A DNA stretch of 64,000 bases from Macrosoma leucophasiata (GCA_036365455.1 JAWQUS010000002.1:2170001-2234000), one strand, 5' to 3'. Positions 51,252 to 63,021 are shown, numbered from the stretch's first letter. Made by a program: numbers and translations. The notes: generated from the sequence alone by a model not told the origin.

Positions 51252-52118
51252 ATTTGTAACTTATATCTTCTTTTTTAAGAAATCCCATAAAAAATTCCAA
51301 TTTGTGAAAAACATTCCCAAATCTATGTAAAAGACGCACACGTTTCTTTTATCTTTAAGTTAGCTAGAACTTATTTTCTTATTATTATTCATATGACGTA
51401 GGCAATAATCGTATGATAAATGAAAAATTGTTTGTTTACACTTTGACCTTTACAAAGAACTTTTTTTGTTCAATTATACCTCACCCATTCACAGTAAGTA
51501 TAGTGAAAAAAATACAACTTACAATGGAGAAGAATAAATAAATGTTTATTCATAATGTATATATTATTTAGCAAAATTAACATAATGTGGGCGTGATTTT
51601 ATTAAAAACATTTTTTTTTTATTTCGATTAAACATTATGTTTTGACGTACAGGTTCAAGTATGTCAAAAAACATGTTTTTAAGTGTTACTTATAATGAAT
51701 GCGGATGTTAATAATATTTAAACTATTTGTCAACAATTTTTAAAAGAATGGTTTGCTCATTGAACTCGTATAACCTGTCAAGCACCCATAACTAGTGTAT
51801 CGAACAAATAATTCCACATAAATCATAACAATACTAGAACTTTAATAGCTCATTCAGTCGCCATTTTATCGTAGCGCAGCGATGTAAAGCTATTGTAATT
51901 GTTTTACTGCTGATCTTGCTATCGACAATCTCAACCTCTTTATTGGTCCTTCGATATAGATTAGAAAAGTAAGAGCCGACTTTCTCTAATGTTTCTGACG
52001 ATATATTAATCTGTGGTAATATGTGCATTTATCATCAAATATGGATGATTCTGTTGATATTTTTATGGTCGATATAGACATTTGATTCACGGCAAATCTA
52101 TTCAAACATATTATATAA

Positions 52119-52252
52119 TGGTCGAATACTCAAACATCACTTAATTTTAAGCAACCCTTGTGCACTATTTCTGTCGTTTGAACGTGTTTTATAAAGACAG
52201 AAGACTTTTAAGTCCCACTTAGATTTAAGTGGCGTTTAAATATTTGGCCGTA
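52119..52252. mobile_element. Family D TIR element, copy D2
   Basis: The left end GGTCGAATACTCAAACATCA and the right end 'taagtggcgtttaaatattt' are imperfect inverted repeats (about 19 of 25 over the arms). The interior 'tttctgtcgtttgaacgtg' followed by 'ttttataaagacag' matches D1. Confidence 0.7.
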
Positions 52253-52791
52253 AATTGTAAACGACAAAATAACTTTGTTAGAGATGTATTAGTTTATTAG
52301 ATTTTGGTGCAACCTAACCTAACCTAAGAATTTTATCTACATATTCTATCCACTCCTTGGAGAATTATCATCATAACAATACGCATAACAAAAATTTGTT
52401 CAATCGACATTACACAAGCATTACATGAACATGGTTGCCTATTTATCATTCGTTGTTATTGCAATTATCTATTGAGTCATTATGGTTTTTTTGTTGAGAA
52501 TCGCTCAGATTTTCTTATGTAGGGCATACGGGTAACAAGCTAATCTATTGAGAACTGAAATTATGTAATGCATGAGTTTTGCCTGCTGCTTACATTATTG
52601 CTCGGTTAAAAACTAGGTAGCACTACGTATGTAGAACTCTATAGGTAAGTACCACCGCCTAAATAAGTATTCTTACTAGGTAATTATTTACTCTGTGCGC
52701 GCTGCGTATGTATTTCTTTACTATGTGATTTTTAGCGTTTCGTATTTATTTACTTTTCGATGAATCAAATTTAAAGAATCATAATATACGG

Positions 52792-53117
52792 CTTCTTTAA
52801 TCACACTAATATTATAAATGGGAAAGTTTCTTTGTTTGGATGTTTGTCCGTCAATCACGCCGAAACTACTGAACGGATTTTGATGAAATTTGTTATACAA
52901 CTACACTCTCTGCCTACCCCGTTAGGGACCTGGCGTGAAGATACATACATACATACATTGTTATACAAATATGGTATTAGCTGACTTACACTACAGGATT
53001 CTTTTTATCCCGAAAAAATGGTCCTGTTGGATGGCATGGGATGATTTGATGAATTTCCACAGGTTACGCGAAAAGTAACCTACACGCGGGCGGAACCGCG
53101 GGCAATAGCTAGTCATC
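52792..53117 (-). mobile_element. Lepidopteran retroelement 3'-end/head repeat, interrupted by the 57-bp LINE tail
   Basis: It begins with the reversed tail 'cactaatattataaatgg' and contains 'cgccgaaactactgaacgg'. It ends with the reversed head 'cggaaccgcgggcaatagct', read on the minus strand. This is one of the most common dispersed repeats of Lepidoptera; I assign it to a non-LTR (RTE-like) source only by resemblance. Confidence 0.75.
52901..52957 (+). mobile_element. 57-bp LINE tail insertion with 11-bp target-site duplication
   Basis: The sequence equals the last bases of the LINE at 56277-56905 ('ctacactctctgcctacc' through 'gaag') plus an (ATAC)n tail. It is flanked by TTGTTATACAA at 52890-52900 and 52958-52968. 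It splits an older repeat at 52792-53117, whose sequence resumes exactly after one copy of the duplication. Confidence 0.92.
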
Positions 53118-54104
53118 AATATGAGTAAGGTTCTTCCTGTTTATTTTAATGATTCCTGTATGCAGATACCTAGGTATATTAAATAGGTATTATTTTTCAT
53201 TCAGGACACATTCTCAATTTCTTGTTTTACATATTATTCCCCATACCTAGTATAATACCAGATAATATCTAAGTCAATTAACTTTACCACAAAAACAAAC
53301 AGTTCAAATTATTCATTTCTCGACGGATAAAGTTATTAAATTTACAATTTCAATGTCTTCATATTTGTTGTTAGATTTATGACATCGTATTCATGTCTGC
53401 TACAATCGTTACCTACATTGTTTTATGACGGAATTGAGCTAATTAATGAAAATAGCTTTAATTTTACATGTAAGTGTATTTTATTACACACATTTGCATT
53501 ATATATTAAAAATATATTTGATAACAAAATCTTTACGTTTAGTGCCTATGTACAGTACATTTTTTATAAAAATGTTATCGAAACCATTACTTCATCGTAA
53601 AAAAAAGTAAACAAAAAAATAAAAAAGGCAATGGTAATACATTATAGTGTGCATATAAATCACGGTTTACATCGCAAAGAAAAAACACTTACTGTTTCCC
53701 CAAGTAATGTTTGCATAAGTCTGTAATTTAGCTAAATACACCTTTGTCCCCTAGGCACAGACTGGCGCCTCCACCTAACAATCAGAGCCCTCTACCGGCC
53801 GCAGTTTAACCGGGGACTAAATTATATGTCCAATGCCAATATTAACCGTGATTTATAATTAACTACTAATGTTATGTATACGTCAATAGTTTCACTATTT
53901 TTTCCTGACCTATAAAATTAAATGTCAATAGGTTTATAGTAGGCTTCTGTGGAAATTACTACAGAATTTCTTGCTTAGCTTCCGCAAATTTTATTGTTAA
54001 CCTGTTTAGTATAGACAAAAAAATGTTATAATCCTTAAAACCCTGTACATTAAGGTAAAAATTAATATAAATATTAAATTTGTGGCAAACCTAAGAATCT
54101 AAGG
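53118..54104. other. Intronic block without recognised features
   Basis: AT-rich; nothing identified. Confidence 0.5.
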
Positions 54105-54399
54105 TTTTTTTTTTTTTTTTTATGTAATAAAAGTGGCACACAAGCATGCAGTTCACATTGATGTTAAGTGATGACTGCATCCTATAGACACCCACACAAT
54201 GACCAGAGGTCAAAATGCAGATGCGCTGCCACTCCTGAGGCATTAGGTGATATGCCTCTGTGCCTGAAATTACAGGGCCGTACATTACCACCTGACCGGA
54301 ACACGATAGTGCTGAACACTACCATTTAGCGGCAAGTATATTAGGTAATGCGGTGGTGCCTACGCCCGCGAGCTCCGTCACTGGAACTCTACCACCAGT
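54105..54399 (-). mobile_element. Family A SINE, full length, long T-run
   Basis: A 17-base T-run at 54105, then 'atgtaataaaagtggcacac' to 'ggaactctaccaccagt' at 54399. Close to the consensus and with a long pure tail, so probably among the youngest copies. Confidence 0.92.
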
Positions 54400-55132
54400 A
54401 GATTTAACAATCATAATCGTCACTTTATTCAAGGTACATCTCAATTAGAGACTCTCCATATAAAACTCTGCAATATTTTATTAAATGTTATTAAACTCAA
54501 ACACTCAATCAAGTTTTTGTTTTTCCTAATCTGTGTACAAGGCAGCATAACATAGTTTAATATGCATTAAATAAAACATTATTGTCAAAATATTTTATTA
54601 AATTTAATCTATACCTATTTGTACTTTACTTTAAAATAGAAAACTATATTTTTGTTTTATCTAATATGTATAATGGTTTCAAAAAACTTGTCGTTTAAGT
54701 GACAAAAAAAATACTAAATTAATTTTACAAATTTAATTAACTTTCTGAGTACGGACTAAATTATGTCCACATATCGTAGGTGTGTACTTAATTTAATACT
54801 GAACAGATGAGATTAAACAAAATCTGCTTTAAGATGGCTTAAAGTAGGTGTGATGTCATATAAAATAAGAAACATTGAATTTCAAGCATTTTATTTCTTT
54901 GAATAAACACCTAAGTGAGTTAACCCACGCCCATATGCCAACGTAAAGCCGTTTCAAGTCCCGTACATGGCATGTATGATCTCAATGTCGCATTCACTAA
55001 CGTAATGAAGAAGGTATACCTACCTATCCAAAATCACCTCTAATTAGCCTTTGATATAATTATATCAAGATTTGAACAAGTTTTAATGCAGTTAGAAAAA
55101 ACATTGCCATTCGCCAAACTTTATATCTTACT
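54400..55132. other. Intronic block without recognised features
   Basis: Very AT-rich; nothing identified. Confidence 0.5.
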
Positions 55133-55322
55133 AGCTGTTGCCTGCGGCTTCGCCCGCGTGGATGTCGTTTTATAAATAACTGAGTAGCCTATGTTCTTTC
55201 TCAAAGTTAGCTCCATATCTGTAGCAAATTTCATTAAAATCGGTACAGTCGTTTGGATGTGAAAAGGTAACAAACAGACAGACAGACAGACAGAGTTACT
55301 TTCGCATTTATAATATGTAGTT
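55133..55322 (+). mobile_element. Retroelement repeat copy with (CAGA)n tail region
   Basis: It starts TACTAGCTGTTGCCTGCGGC, contains 'cctatgttctttctcaaagt' and 'attaaaatcggtacagtcgt', then a short (CAGA)n run, and ends 'actttcgcatttataatatg'. It is the best-preserved copy of this type in the window. Confidence 0.8.
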
Positions 55323-56184
55323 TTAGCCTCTAGAAAAAAAAACCAAACTAGCCACTTGTTACGTTAATGTAGGGATGTAGGGATTTTCAATATTTGACAT
55401 GAATTTCATTACGTATGAATCCATTTCCACTCCTCTCCTTAGGCTGAATGAAAATTAAACCATTGTCATTAAAAAGTTATGACGCCATGTTTGTATATTT
55501 TGTATCTGATTTTGAGTGTTCTGGTTCAAAATATTATTTAAATTATTAATATGGCTTATATGTATATATCAAACAATAGCATAAAAAATAATAAAATTAT
55601 CGTAAACATAATGTATGTTTTAATTAAAATTGCATGCGTATACAAATCATTAATTAAAATAAAGGTCAAAAAGTTTTTTCCCGCCAATATGTATTGACGT
55701 AATACAATAATAATAATAAGTATTTTCGTATATAAGTAAAGGTTCATTCATACATAAGTGAAATAAAGTTAAATTGCAAACAATGTTGTGATGAAAGTGT
55801 TTTTATGATGTGTAAGTGTAAGTTATGCCTCAGCACAAAATGAATATGGCGTCCATGTATGGCATATTATTGGGGAAAGAATAACCAACATTGTAACATC
55901 TGTGACACCTGTTTTTTTTTTTTAAATTACAGTTTTTATGCGAAATGACGTCCGTTTCCATACTTTAAAGTGCAAGGAGAAACTTGAGGTATTATAAGTA
56001 CCCGTGAATAAAGGGAAATATGTACCATCATGTACATATAGTGTAATGACGTCACAATGTCATCAGATATGTTAAAGAAGATCCAGAAACACGTAGATTT
56101 GCCTTTTTAACTACTAAACTAGTATATTACACTATAAAATTTCAAATATATCATATTTCTTAATCATAATTGTGTGTGTTTGCA
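55323..56184. other. Intronic block before the Penelope fragment
   Basis: AT-rich; nothing identified. The 5' border of the Penelope copy is approximate. Confidence 0.45.
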
Positions 56185-57478
56185 TATAAGAATTCCATTA
56201 AAACAGTTTTCAAACCATATAAAAAGATTCATCAGTTTTTAAGACCCATTAAAAGTAATATTGCATTACAAAATTCATTGTATATCTTGGATGTGCTTTT
56301 AGCAAGGATGGTAGGTACACCACTGACATAGAAAGAAGAGTGCTTGCTGGGAATTGCGTGAATGGAGTGTTGGGTAAGCTGCTAGAATCTAAACATCTCA
56401 GCTAGCCGTACATAATGCTGTACTTACTCCAACGCTTTTATATGGAAGCGAGAGCTGGGTATGCAGGAAAGAGCATGAAAGTAAGTTGAACGCGTTCGAG
56501 ATGAGATCATTGCGTAAGATCTGCGGTGTATCACTCACCGATCGCGTGCGTAATGAAGATGTAAGAAAGAGGCTTTGTGTGAATGATAGTATCGGTGTAA
56601 AAATGAAAAAAGGCATGCTCCGATGGTTCGGGCATATAGAAAGAATGTCGAATGAGCGAATGACTAAACAGATATACAATGCGAATGTGGATGGTTGCAG
56701 AGGCCCAAGAAGACCAAGATTGACCTACCATGACAAAAATAGGTCGAGTTCTGTCTGATGGTGGGATCAAAAGTCTTAGGAATCGGCGTGCATGTATGAA
56801 GAGAATGATGAATGTAGATGGGGCACGAGAGGTTTGTCAGAACCGGGTTATCTGGCGCTCTACACTCTCTGCCTACCCCGTTAGGGACCTGGCGTGAAGA
56901 TACATACAAAATTCTGGCATTTATAAATTTGATTGTGATTGTGGACTCTCATATATTGGTCAAACGAAGAGAGCTGTATCCACCCGCGTTAAACCGAAGA
57001 ACAGGGAGGTCTGCAGTCTGTGAACACATAGGGGATAAGCCGAACCATTACATCCGGTTTGATAAAATTCAAATACTCGCTAGAGAACACAAACCCATTC
57101 CACGAATGGTACGCGAAGCTATTGAAATTAAAAAACACCCAAATTTCAATAGAGAAGATGGATGGCGATTATCAACATCATGGGATCCCATACTTAGCAA
57201 GATTAAATCCCAGCCGCAGCAGTCTGCAAGACCTCAAGATACCGTAATTATTGTTTTAATCCTGAACGCTACGCAAGGCGTTTACGAAATCGATGGAGGT
57301 AGCTACATATAATTTTTTAAAACTTCTGTCAGACAAATGTCACCTCAGTCTGCCCTGGACCACGGAAGCTGAAAAGCGACCGAAACGTCGGGATGATATT
57401 AAAAATCATTTTAGTTTAATATACGCGAGATAAATCCGTAAAAATAGTTTTATTTCAATGAGTGTAGCTCGCGAAAAC
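56185..57478 (+). mobile_element. Penelope-like element, 5'-truncated 3' region, interrupted by a LINE
   Basis: The coding segment 56185-56276 continues in frame after the LINE at 56915. It then covers the GIY-YIG endonuclease: GIYKFDCDCGLSYIG with GIY at 56916-56924 and YIG at 56952-56960. Next come TKRAVSTRV, AVCEHIGDKPNHYIRFDK and HPNFNREDGWRLSTSW. These are the C-terminal GIY-YIG domain features of Penelope-like retroelements. A frameshift or small deletion near 57000 breaks the endonuclease frame. After the coding part comes a 3' region with 'gaaacgtcgggatgatatt' and 'gagataaatccgtaaaa', ending near 57478. The reverse transcriptase part is absent, so the copy is dead. Confidence 0.9.
56277..56905 (+). 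mobile_element. Non-LTR retrotransposon 3' part (RT C-terminus) nested in the Penelope element
   Basis: This 5'-truncated LINE fragment encodes the C-terminal segment YLGCAFSKDGRYTTDIERR, then GSESWVCRKEHESKLNAFEM, LRKICGVSLTDRVRNEDV, MLRWFGHIERMSNERMTKQI and RGPRRPRLTYHD. These are typical of RTE-like insect non-LTR proteins (clade not resolved). A stop after SKHLS near 56403 and later frame changes show it is broken. The 3' end reads 'ccccgttagggacctggcg' and 'gaagatacat'. It is flanked by the 9-bp direct repeat ACAAAATTC at 56268-56276 and 56906-56914. The same family recurs at 10758-11119 and 52901-52957. Confidence 0.9.
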
Positions 57479-57499
57479 CTAAGAACATATCATGTATTT

Positions 57500-57571
57500 G
57501 CATGTATGCTTAAATGCATGCATTTACCTCTGCCTACCACTTCGGGGATTACAGGCGTGAAGTTATGTTTC
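57500..57571 (+). mobile_element. tRNA-SINE 3'-end fragment
   Basis: The stretch 'gcatttacctctgcctacca' followed by 'ggcgtgaagttatgttt' matches the end of the SINE at 60473-60750. The head is absent. Confidence 0.65.
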
Positions 57572-59662
57572 TAGTACTACGATTTAGTTTAAATACGACG
57601 TCACTATCCACTAGTTTGGTTGATCAGAGATATTTTCTTATTGGCCGGTCACAGACCGCCGTGACATACTTTAGAACGTACTTACGTCACTAATTTGTAG
57701 GCGTTTGTCACATGTGGTGTCGGGCTTCAAAAACAGACTTTACTGATCAAACACCTCCTCAAGCGAATTTAGATCCTATGTCAACTATTATAAACCTATA
57801 ATACTATAGCTAAGGACATGCCTTCGATTTGAGCGATTCTCAACATTTGTTCATTTATGTTAACCTAGCCTCTACATGCCTGATTGGCGACTGAAAGTCG
57901 TTGAGCGACTAAAAGTCTGCGGGTAGCAACATTCAAATCGCTTAAAGTTCTAAACTGGATGTTATTTCCATATCATCATTCAAAAGACAAATTATCCCGC
58001 GGTTCTGCTTGAAATTTTATCTAAATAAATGGTTTCTCTTTTTCTTATGTTATTGAGTTTATACTCATTTTCATACACTTTGACGATCCTGTCGAAGTCA
58101 CAATAAATTTAAGAAAATAACGATTTTCAACACACAGTTGAAACAACACAGTATTTTTTTATAATTTATAAAAATATTAAATATCATTTTAGATTTGACA
58201 GTTAAGAGTCGCGAGTCGCTTTAACGGAAAACCGAATCTTTAAAGTAACTTGACAGAGTAAAAATATTTTCCCATAAATTTTTAGGTCAGTGCCGACCCA
58301 CATTCCGTCACGTATCAAGGGATAGGGGTAATTAAAATTCTGTAATGATCACATTGACACCTTCGCTACACTTGAACCGATCTATTACTTATTCATACAA
58401 CGCCATGAAAAAAAAAATTAAGTCACGAACGCCTAAGGCGGCCAACCGTCCCGGATTCTGCGGGACCGTCTCGTAATGCTGGATGTAATCCCGCTTTGCA
58501 AGAAATAATAAAATAGTCCCGCAAAACGTTGGATGCGTCCCGCATGTCCCGCATACGATGCATTGTCGTACCATGACTATTTTTTTTTTCAGTCATATAT
58601 GTACATACATTTTAGTTTTTTTAGTCATACGTACATAAAACATACACTACACTACACCCACACACGCATGCAAACAACAACGGAGCATCTACGTAACTGT
58701 TTGCGTGTGTGTGTCTATGTGATCGCTTTGTTCCATTTTGCGTTCTTGTAAAAAAGCAATGAGCTTATAAATACAACATCATTGTAAAAAAGCATCACTA
58801 GTGATAAATTCTATTTTAAAAATAAGTGACTTCAGTAGGTATGTATGTACATTTTGTTTTTTTATCTAATTTTGGTAAGTACGTATACTGACAAAACTTC
58901 ATACTTCACATTCTCCATACCCTATCTATCCACAAAAAGTTTCGCATGCTATTTTCAGAAAGTTGGCCGCCTTACGTACGCCAACAATACATCAACTTGA
59001 ATTAAACATCACAAAATATCATCCCTGTCCACAGGCGTTAAGCTGATCCGTCCCTAAAATAATAAAACTAGCCATTAAATAATATAAATATTTCGAAAAT
59101 ATGTAATGACTACCTTTTGACATCTTGAAAGCCGGTTCAAAAATTAAATGATACGTTTTAAAAATGGAATCGCTCCGTCCCGCCCATTTTCCTCCGAGAT
59201 AACCTTTAGTCCATTTGGTTCGCCATAACGGAAAAAAAAATAAGCATCGTACGTTTTAATTTTTTTAAATGACATTCTTGTGGTTTTTTCTCGCTGGGAA
59301 TCTTTACTGAGTAATAAGTTTGTTTCGGGACGGCCGGTTTTTGCGATCGGTATGGTCCCGTGGATTTGTTTCTTTATTATACAGTATGATTAAATTTTGA
59401 CGGTCGGTTACGCATTGTCCTGGACGTTTGGACATAAGTCATGCCGTCAGTCGCTGATGAGTTTTGGACCCCGGTGCCTTAATTACAGCCTGTAGATTAA
59501 TCGTTTCAGTTATTTAAATTCTGCTAACGCCTAAGGTGATTTTTTAACGACTCGCAAGATTAGTAGGTCTGTTCTGAGAAGCCTAAGGAAATGTTAGTGC
59601 AATAATTAAAATACGCGTAAAGGCATGTTAAGTATCCAGCAAGAAATATAACACTTACTTTT
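57572..59662. other. Intronic block without recognised repeats
   Basis: Contains an (AC)-rich stretch near 58640-58680 and a CpG-containing part at 59150-59500. No exon fits. Confidence 0.5.
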
Positions 59663-59928
59663 ACTGGTGGCACAGCTCCAGTGAAGGAGCTCGCGGGCGT
59701 AGGCACCACCGCATTACCTAATATATTTGGCGCTAAATGGTAGTGTTCAGCACTATCGTGTTCCGGTCAGTAATTTCCCGCACAGAGGCATAACACGTTA
59801 AGCCTCAGGAGTGGCAACGCATCTGCATTTTGACCTTGGTCTATGTGTGGGTGTCTATAGGCTGCAGTCATTACTTAACATCAATGTGAACTGCACGCTT
59901 GTTTACCATTTCCTTAACATAAAAAAAA
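59663..59928 (+). mobile_element. Family A SINE with short internal deletion
   Basis: It starts ACTGGTGGCACAGCTCCAGT. 'gtgttccggtcagtaatttc' lacks the usual 'gtggtaatgtacggccct' piece. It ends with an A-run at about 59928, followed by copy C2. Confidence 0.88.
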
Positions 59929-59944
59929 TCTAGCCTACGAAAGA

Positions 59945-60113
59945 AACAATCGGCTACTTTCGTCTTCGTAAAGCGTTATCTCTGCTGCACCTACTTAAGC
60001 ACCGATAGACCGATTATGATCAAAACTTGATCGAAATGGTCGACAAATGTCACACAGGTAAGGTAGAAAAGAGATAACGCTCTACAGATCCGAAATAAGC
60101 CGAAGTCTCTTAC
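59945..60113. mobile_element. Family C TIR element, copy C2
   Basis: The left arm holds 'caatcggctactttcgtctt' and 'aaagcgttatctct'; the right arm 'agagataacgctctacagat' and 'cgaaataagccgaagtctc'. The core shares 'gatcaaaacttgatcg' with the 'gatcaagttttgacc' of C1. It follows a family-A SINE directly. Confidence 0.75.
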
Positions 60114-60179
60114 CTAAAGTCGATGTGTACTTCCTTCCTAAAGTCGATGAGCAATACTTGTTGGATACTGTACAGATAT

Positions 60180-60400
60180 GTTTAGTAAATATAAAACAGC
60201 AAAAAGGGCCGAGCTTTTCGAACGCAGACGGTTGGGGAAGACAGGACCGTCACTTGCGCCCGACACGGGGTGGGACATGATCAACGCCACCCTTAAACAT
60301 CGCCCGTCTCGCTCCCACTCCACAGCCCGCCGTCTCACCGTCTTGCTCCCTGTCATCTGGCAGCGCATTCACATGTCTGGGGGTTACCAGAAGCGATTCG
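60180..60400. other. GC-rich island of unknown nature
   Basis: About 200 bp distinctly richer in GC than its surroundings, open on both strands (82 aa plus, 76 and 70 aa minus). It lies between a family-C element and a tRNA-SINE, so repeat-derived sequence is likely; a missed exon is possible. Confidence 0.35.
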
Positions 60401-60472
60401 TAACAGTGAATAATGTATTTGAATAGTTCACAATACCTAATAATAATTTTGTTCGAGCTCATATAGCTATAA

Positions 60473-60750
60473 CTGCCTCATAGCCTAGTGGTAGCAAGCC
60501 ACTGCGGTTCGATTCCCAGATCGGGGGATATTAGAGACAATGATATAAAATCCTTTATCTCTGTTTCTATTGGGATTTTTCCTCTTTCTGGAAGTTTACC
60601 AGTACCTCGAAGATTGGTGATGTGCCCGGAGATGTCAATAAGCTCGCCACATGGGCCAAAACGTAACCGACGAATCGTGGATGTTTGAATGCATGGATTG
60701 GGTGGACCTCTGCCTACCTCTCGGATAAAACGCGTGAAGTTACGTTTTTG
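60473..60750 (+). mobile_element. tRNA-derived SINE
   Basis: The head has pol III promoter boxes: box A TAGCCTAGTGG at 60481-60491 and box B GGTTCGATTCC at 60506-60516. The body ends 'cctctgcctacctctcgg' and 'cgcgtgaagttacgttttt'. The same 3' end occurs at 57500-57571, and a reversed relative lies at 34911-35119. Confidence 0.8.
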
Positions 60751-61619
60751 AAGTTATACTTCTATTGGCGAGATTGGAAAAAATGATGAGAGGCATGTGC
60801 GCGCGCACATCGACAGATTAAAGCGACAGTCTAAAGTAAGTTGCCAAACAGATAACAGCAACAGTCTGAAGTTGGTGACTTTTTTGACGTTTTGTTTTGT
60901 TTCTGGTATATTGGATTGTTACGCTAAAGAAGTATTAGGTACTTCTTACGTGCGTAATAAGTACATATACTATTTTTTTTTTTACATTGCTGCTACTCCG
61001 AAGTGGATAGTAGTTGTAATTAAAGTGATTTTCGTATGGAAATTGATCAAGGCGCATCGTTAGGTGTCGTATCGAATTTTATTGCTCGCCTCGTAACACG
61101 AGCGAGAAGTTTTCGAGTTTGAAAAATCTTTTTTTCTACATCACGTGCTCCGAGCGGCAAACCGGCCGAATTGAGAAGTACCCCAGCTCTTTAGTCAAGG
61201 CGCATAGACGTCTCCCACTTAAATTTAACAACAAAACAACATTATAGCGGGCGCTAGCCATAAATTCCGTTTCATTCATACAAGCCGGGTATAACCCGAA
61301 GTATCTCTGTTTCACGATCATAAATATTAATAAAACGACCTCGTTACGGGGACGGATCGAAAATCGGGCACACGACTTCTTAACGACACCTATTAGGGAT
61401 CTTCTGTCTGGTCGATTTAATTGAAAAATTGTATCCAGAGCGCTGCAAGAGTTGTATCCGACCCGCGCCGGATGCGGGCCCGGCCCAGACGTCCATTATT
61501 CTATTTGCTCATCCGCATGGGGACACGGCTCGACACCAACGTCGATATAACGATACCATACACCTATCCCTTAATTATCAAACATTCCATATTCAAATAC
61601 TAGTTGCACACCGCGGATA
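60751..61619. other. Intronic block without recognised repeats
   Basis: The 88-aa plus frame at 60797-61063 has a hydrophobic stretch but no recognisable domain. Confidence 0.4.
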
Positions 61620-61832
61620 CTCGGCTAAAATTCCATATAAACGCTTATTCTGGTTATCTAATACACAAACATCAATCAGGACGTGTTTTACACGCACACA
61701 CATTTGCCCGCTCGCAACCTCAGTGCACGAGGCTGCCGGCATGGTACTCAAGGGGAGGTGCGGGCTGCAAGAGGGATAATCAGCCGGGACGTCGAAGTGT
61801 CCGTTCTATTCGTAGTATTACATATTCTCTGC
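61620..61832 (+). repeat. Family E dispersed repeat, copy E2
   Basis: It shares 'aaaattccatataaacgctt', 'acacaaacatcaatcagg', 'cgggacgtcgaagtgtcc' and 'acatattctctg' with E1. It ends where a decayed family-A SINE head begins. Frames of 107 and 116 aa crossing it are incidental. Confidence 0.7.
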
Positions 61833-62262
61833 TAGTGGTAAAACTCCAACGATGGCGCTCATACGGGCGTACCATCGCAATCCACATCGCGACCCGGTTA
61901 ATCCAGCGGTGTGAGACGACCGTTTGATGCGATGTCTGGTTCGATCCCTGCACCAGGGCTTTGTATGGCCAGATGTTTCGGGGTCTTGGAGTTTATGTAT
62001 GTGTTGTACAACAGCATCCACGACACAGGTTTATATATAGTGTGGGTCTGTGAGTGTAGGCGTTTATTTATTCTAATCTACTGCCCGATGAATGGTTGTG
62101 TTTAGTCGTGTTCCAGTCAGGTAATGTACGACCTCGCAATTTCCACCATGAGGCATAAAATCTCCGACCTCAGGGGTGGCAACGCATGTCTACATTGAAA
62201 TATCTGGTTAATGTAAGTAGACAACTGTACGATTGTTTGCCACTTCAAATAACTAAAATCAC
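61833..62262 (+). mobile_element. Family A SINE, old, split by a tRNA-derived SINE
   Basis: The 5' head 'tggtaaaactccaacgatgg' with 'catacgggcgtaccatcgca' ends near 61886. The remainder from 62073 has 'gtgttccagtcaggtaatgt' and 'cctcaggggtggcaacgcat', ending 'gtttgccacttcaaataac'. Confidence 0.65.
61889..62072 (+). mobile_element. tRNA-derived SINE of a second type, nested in a family-A SINE
   Basis: Box A TAATCCAGCGG at 61899-61909 and box B GGTTCGATCCC at 61938-61948 have tRNA-like spacing. The body runs to 'gcgtttatttatt'. Family-A sequence stops just before it (near 61886) and resumes at 62073 (CTAATCTACTGCCCGATG). Confidence 0.75.
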
Positions 62263-62739
62263 TTTTAAAAAATCAAATTCCGTCTTCACTAACTCATCCT
62301 GATATTCTTATGCTACTTATTTTATAAAAATACTTCGAGTGGTGCGTTTCGCGAGTCGATTTATCGTTTTTAACGTTTTAAGGCCGCGGCTGAAAGTTTT
62401 ACAGCCGAATACGTTTTTCATTAAAAAAAAATTGCGTAAACATTTTATCGTCCCATTATTAATTTAAACTAATTTGAACGACCGTTAACCCTGATTAGTT
62501 TTACAAATTGAAACTATGTGGTTATCATTCTGCGCATGCTATCTGTGTTGTAGTGTAAACAGCGGGGTCAATAGCTGGCACATGAACCGGTGATAGTGGT
62601 TGCCCCCTTATCATCTGCACTCCGAGGGGCAGTCTCTTAGTCAGATTTCACTTAAATACTTACCAACGGAGAGATAAAGATTTCCTTGACGCGTTATTTT
62701 AGTTATTTAAATATATTTACAATCATCATATCGGCCAAA

Positions 62740-63021
62740 CATAGAGCAACACGGGCCACCGGCCGCTGTGGACCGGAGGAGAGTAGCCATAGCGTTTATT
62801 ACCGACGCAAAACAGTCTGTCATTTTTTGCGGAGGGAAATACGTGTGGCACACACAATATAAAAATCGTCTATTACTACGAAACTCACACTTTAACTTTA
62901 ACAAAATACATAAACAATTTCACGCACACATTTAAACATCTGGACTACTTTTGGCATAGGGGAAAGCCTGCACATGGCTACTCCCATTCGGCTCGCCGCG
63001 ACCGGTGGCCCGTGCTCTATG
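62740..63021 (-). mobile_element. Family B TIR element, copy B4
   Basis: The ends are CATAGAGCAACACGGGCC at 62740 and GGCCCGTGCTCTATG at 63021, with the interior reversed relative to B2 and B3. It is flanked by CGGCCAAA (62732-62739) and CCGCCAAA (63022-63029), an 8-bp duplication with one change. Frames crossing it (65 and 88 aa) are artefacts. Confidence 0.85.

Noticed and set aside
60473..60530. A functional tRNA gene
   Set aside because: Box A and box B are good, but the sequence does not close into an acceptor stem and continues into a SINE body with a 3' end shared elsewhere.
61421..62021. Frames of 60-116 aa at 61.4-62.0 kb
   Set aside because: They run through family E, a SINE head and a tRNA-SINE, with no conserved domain.
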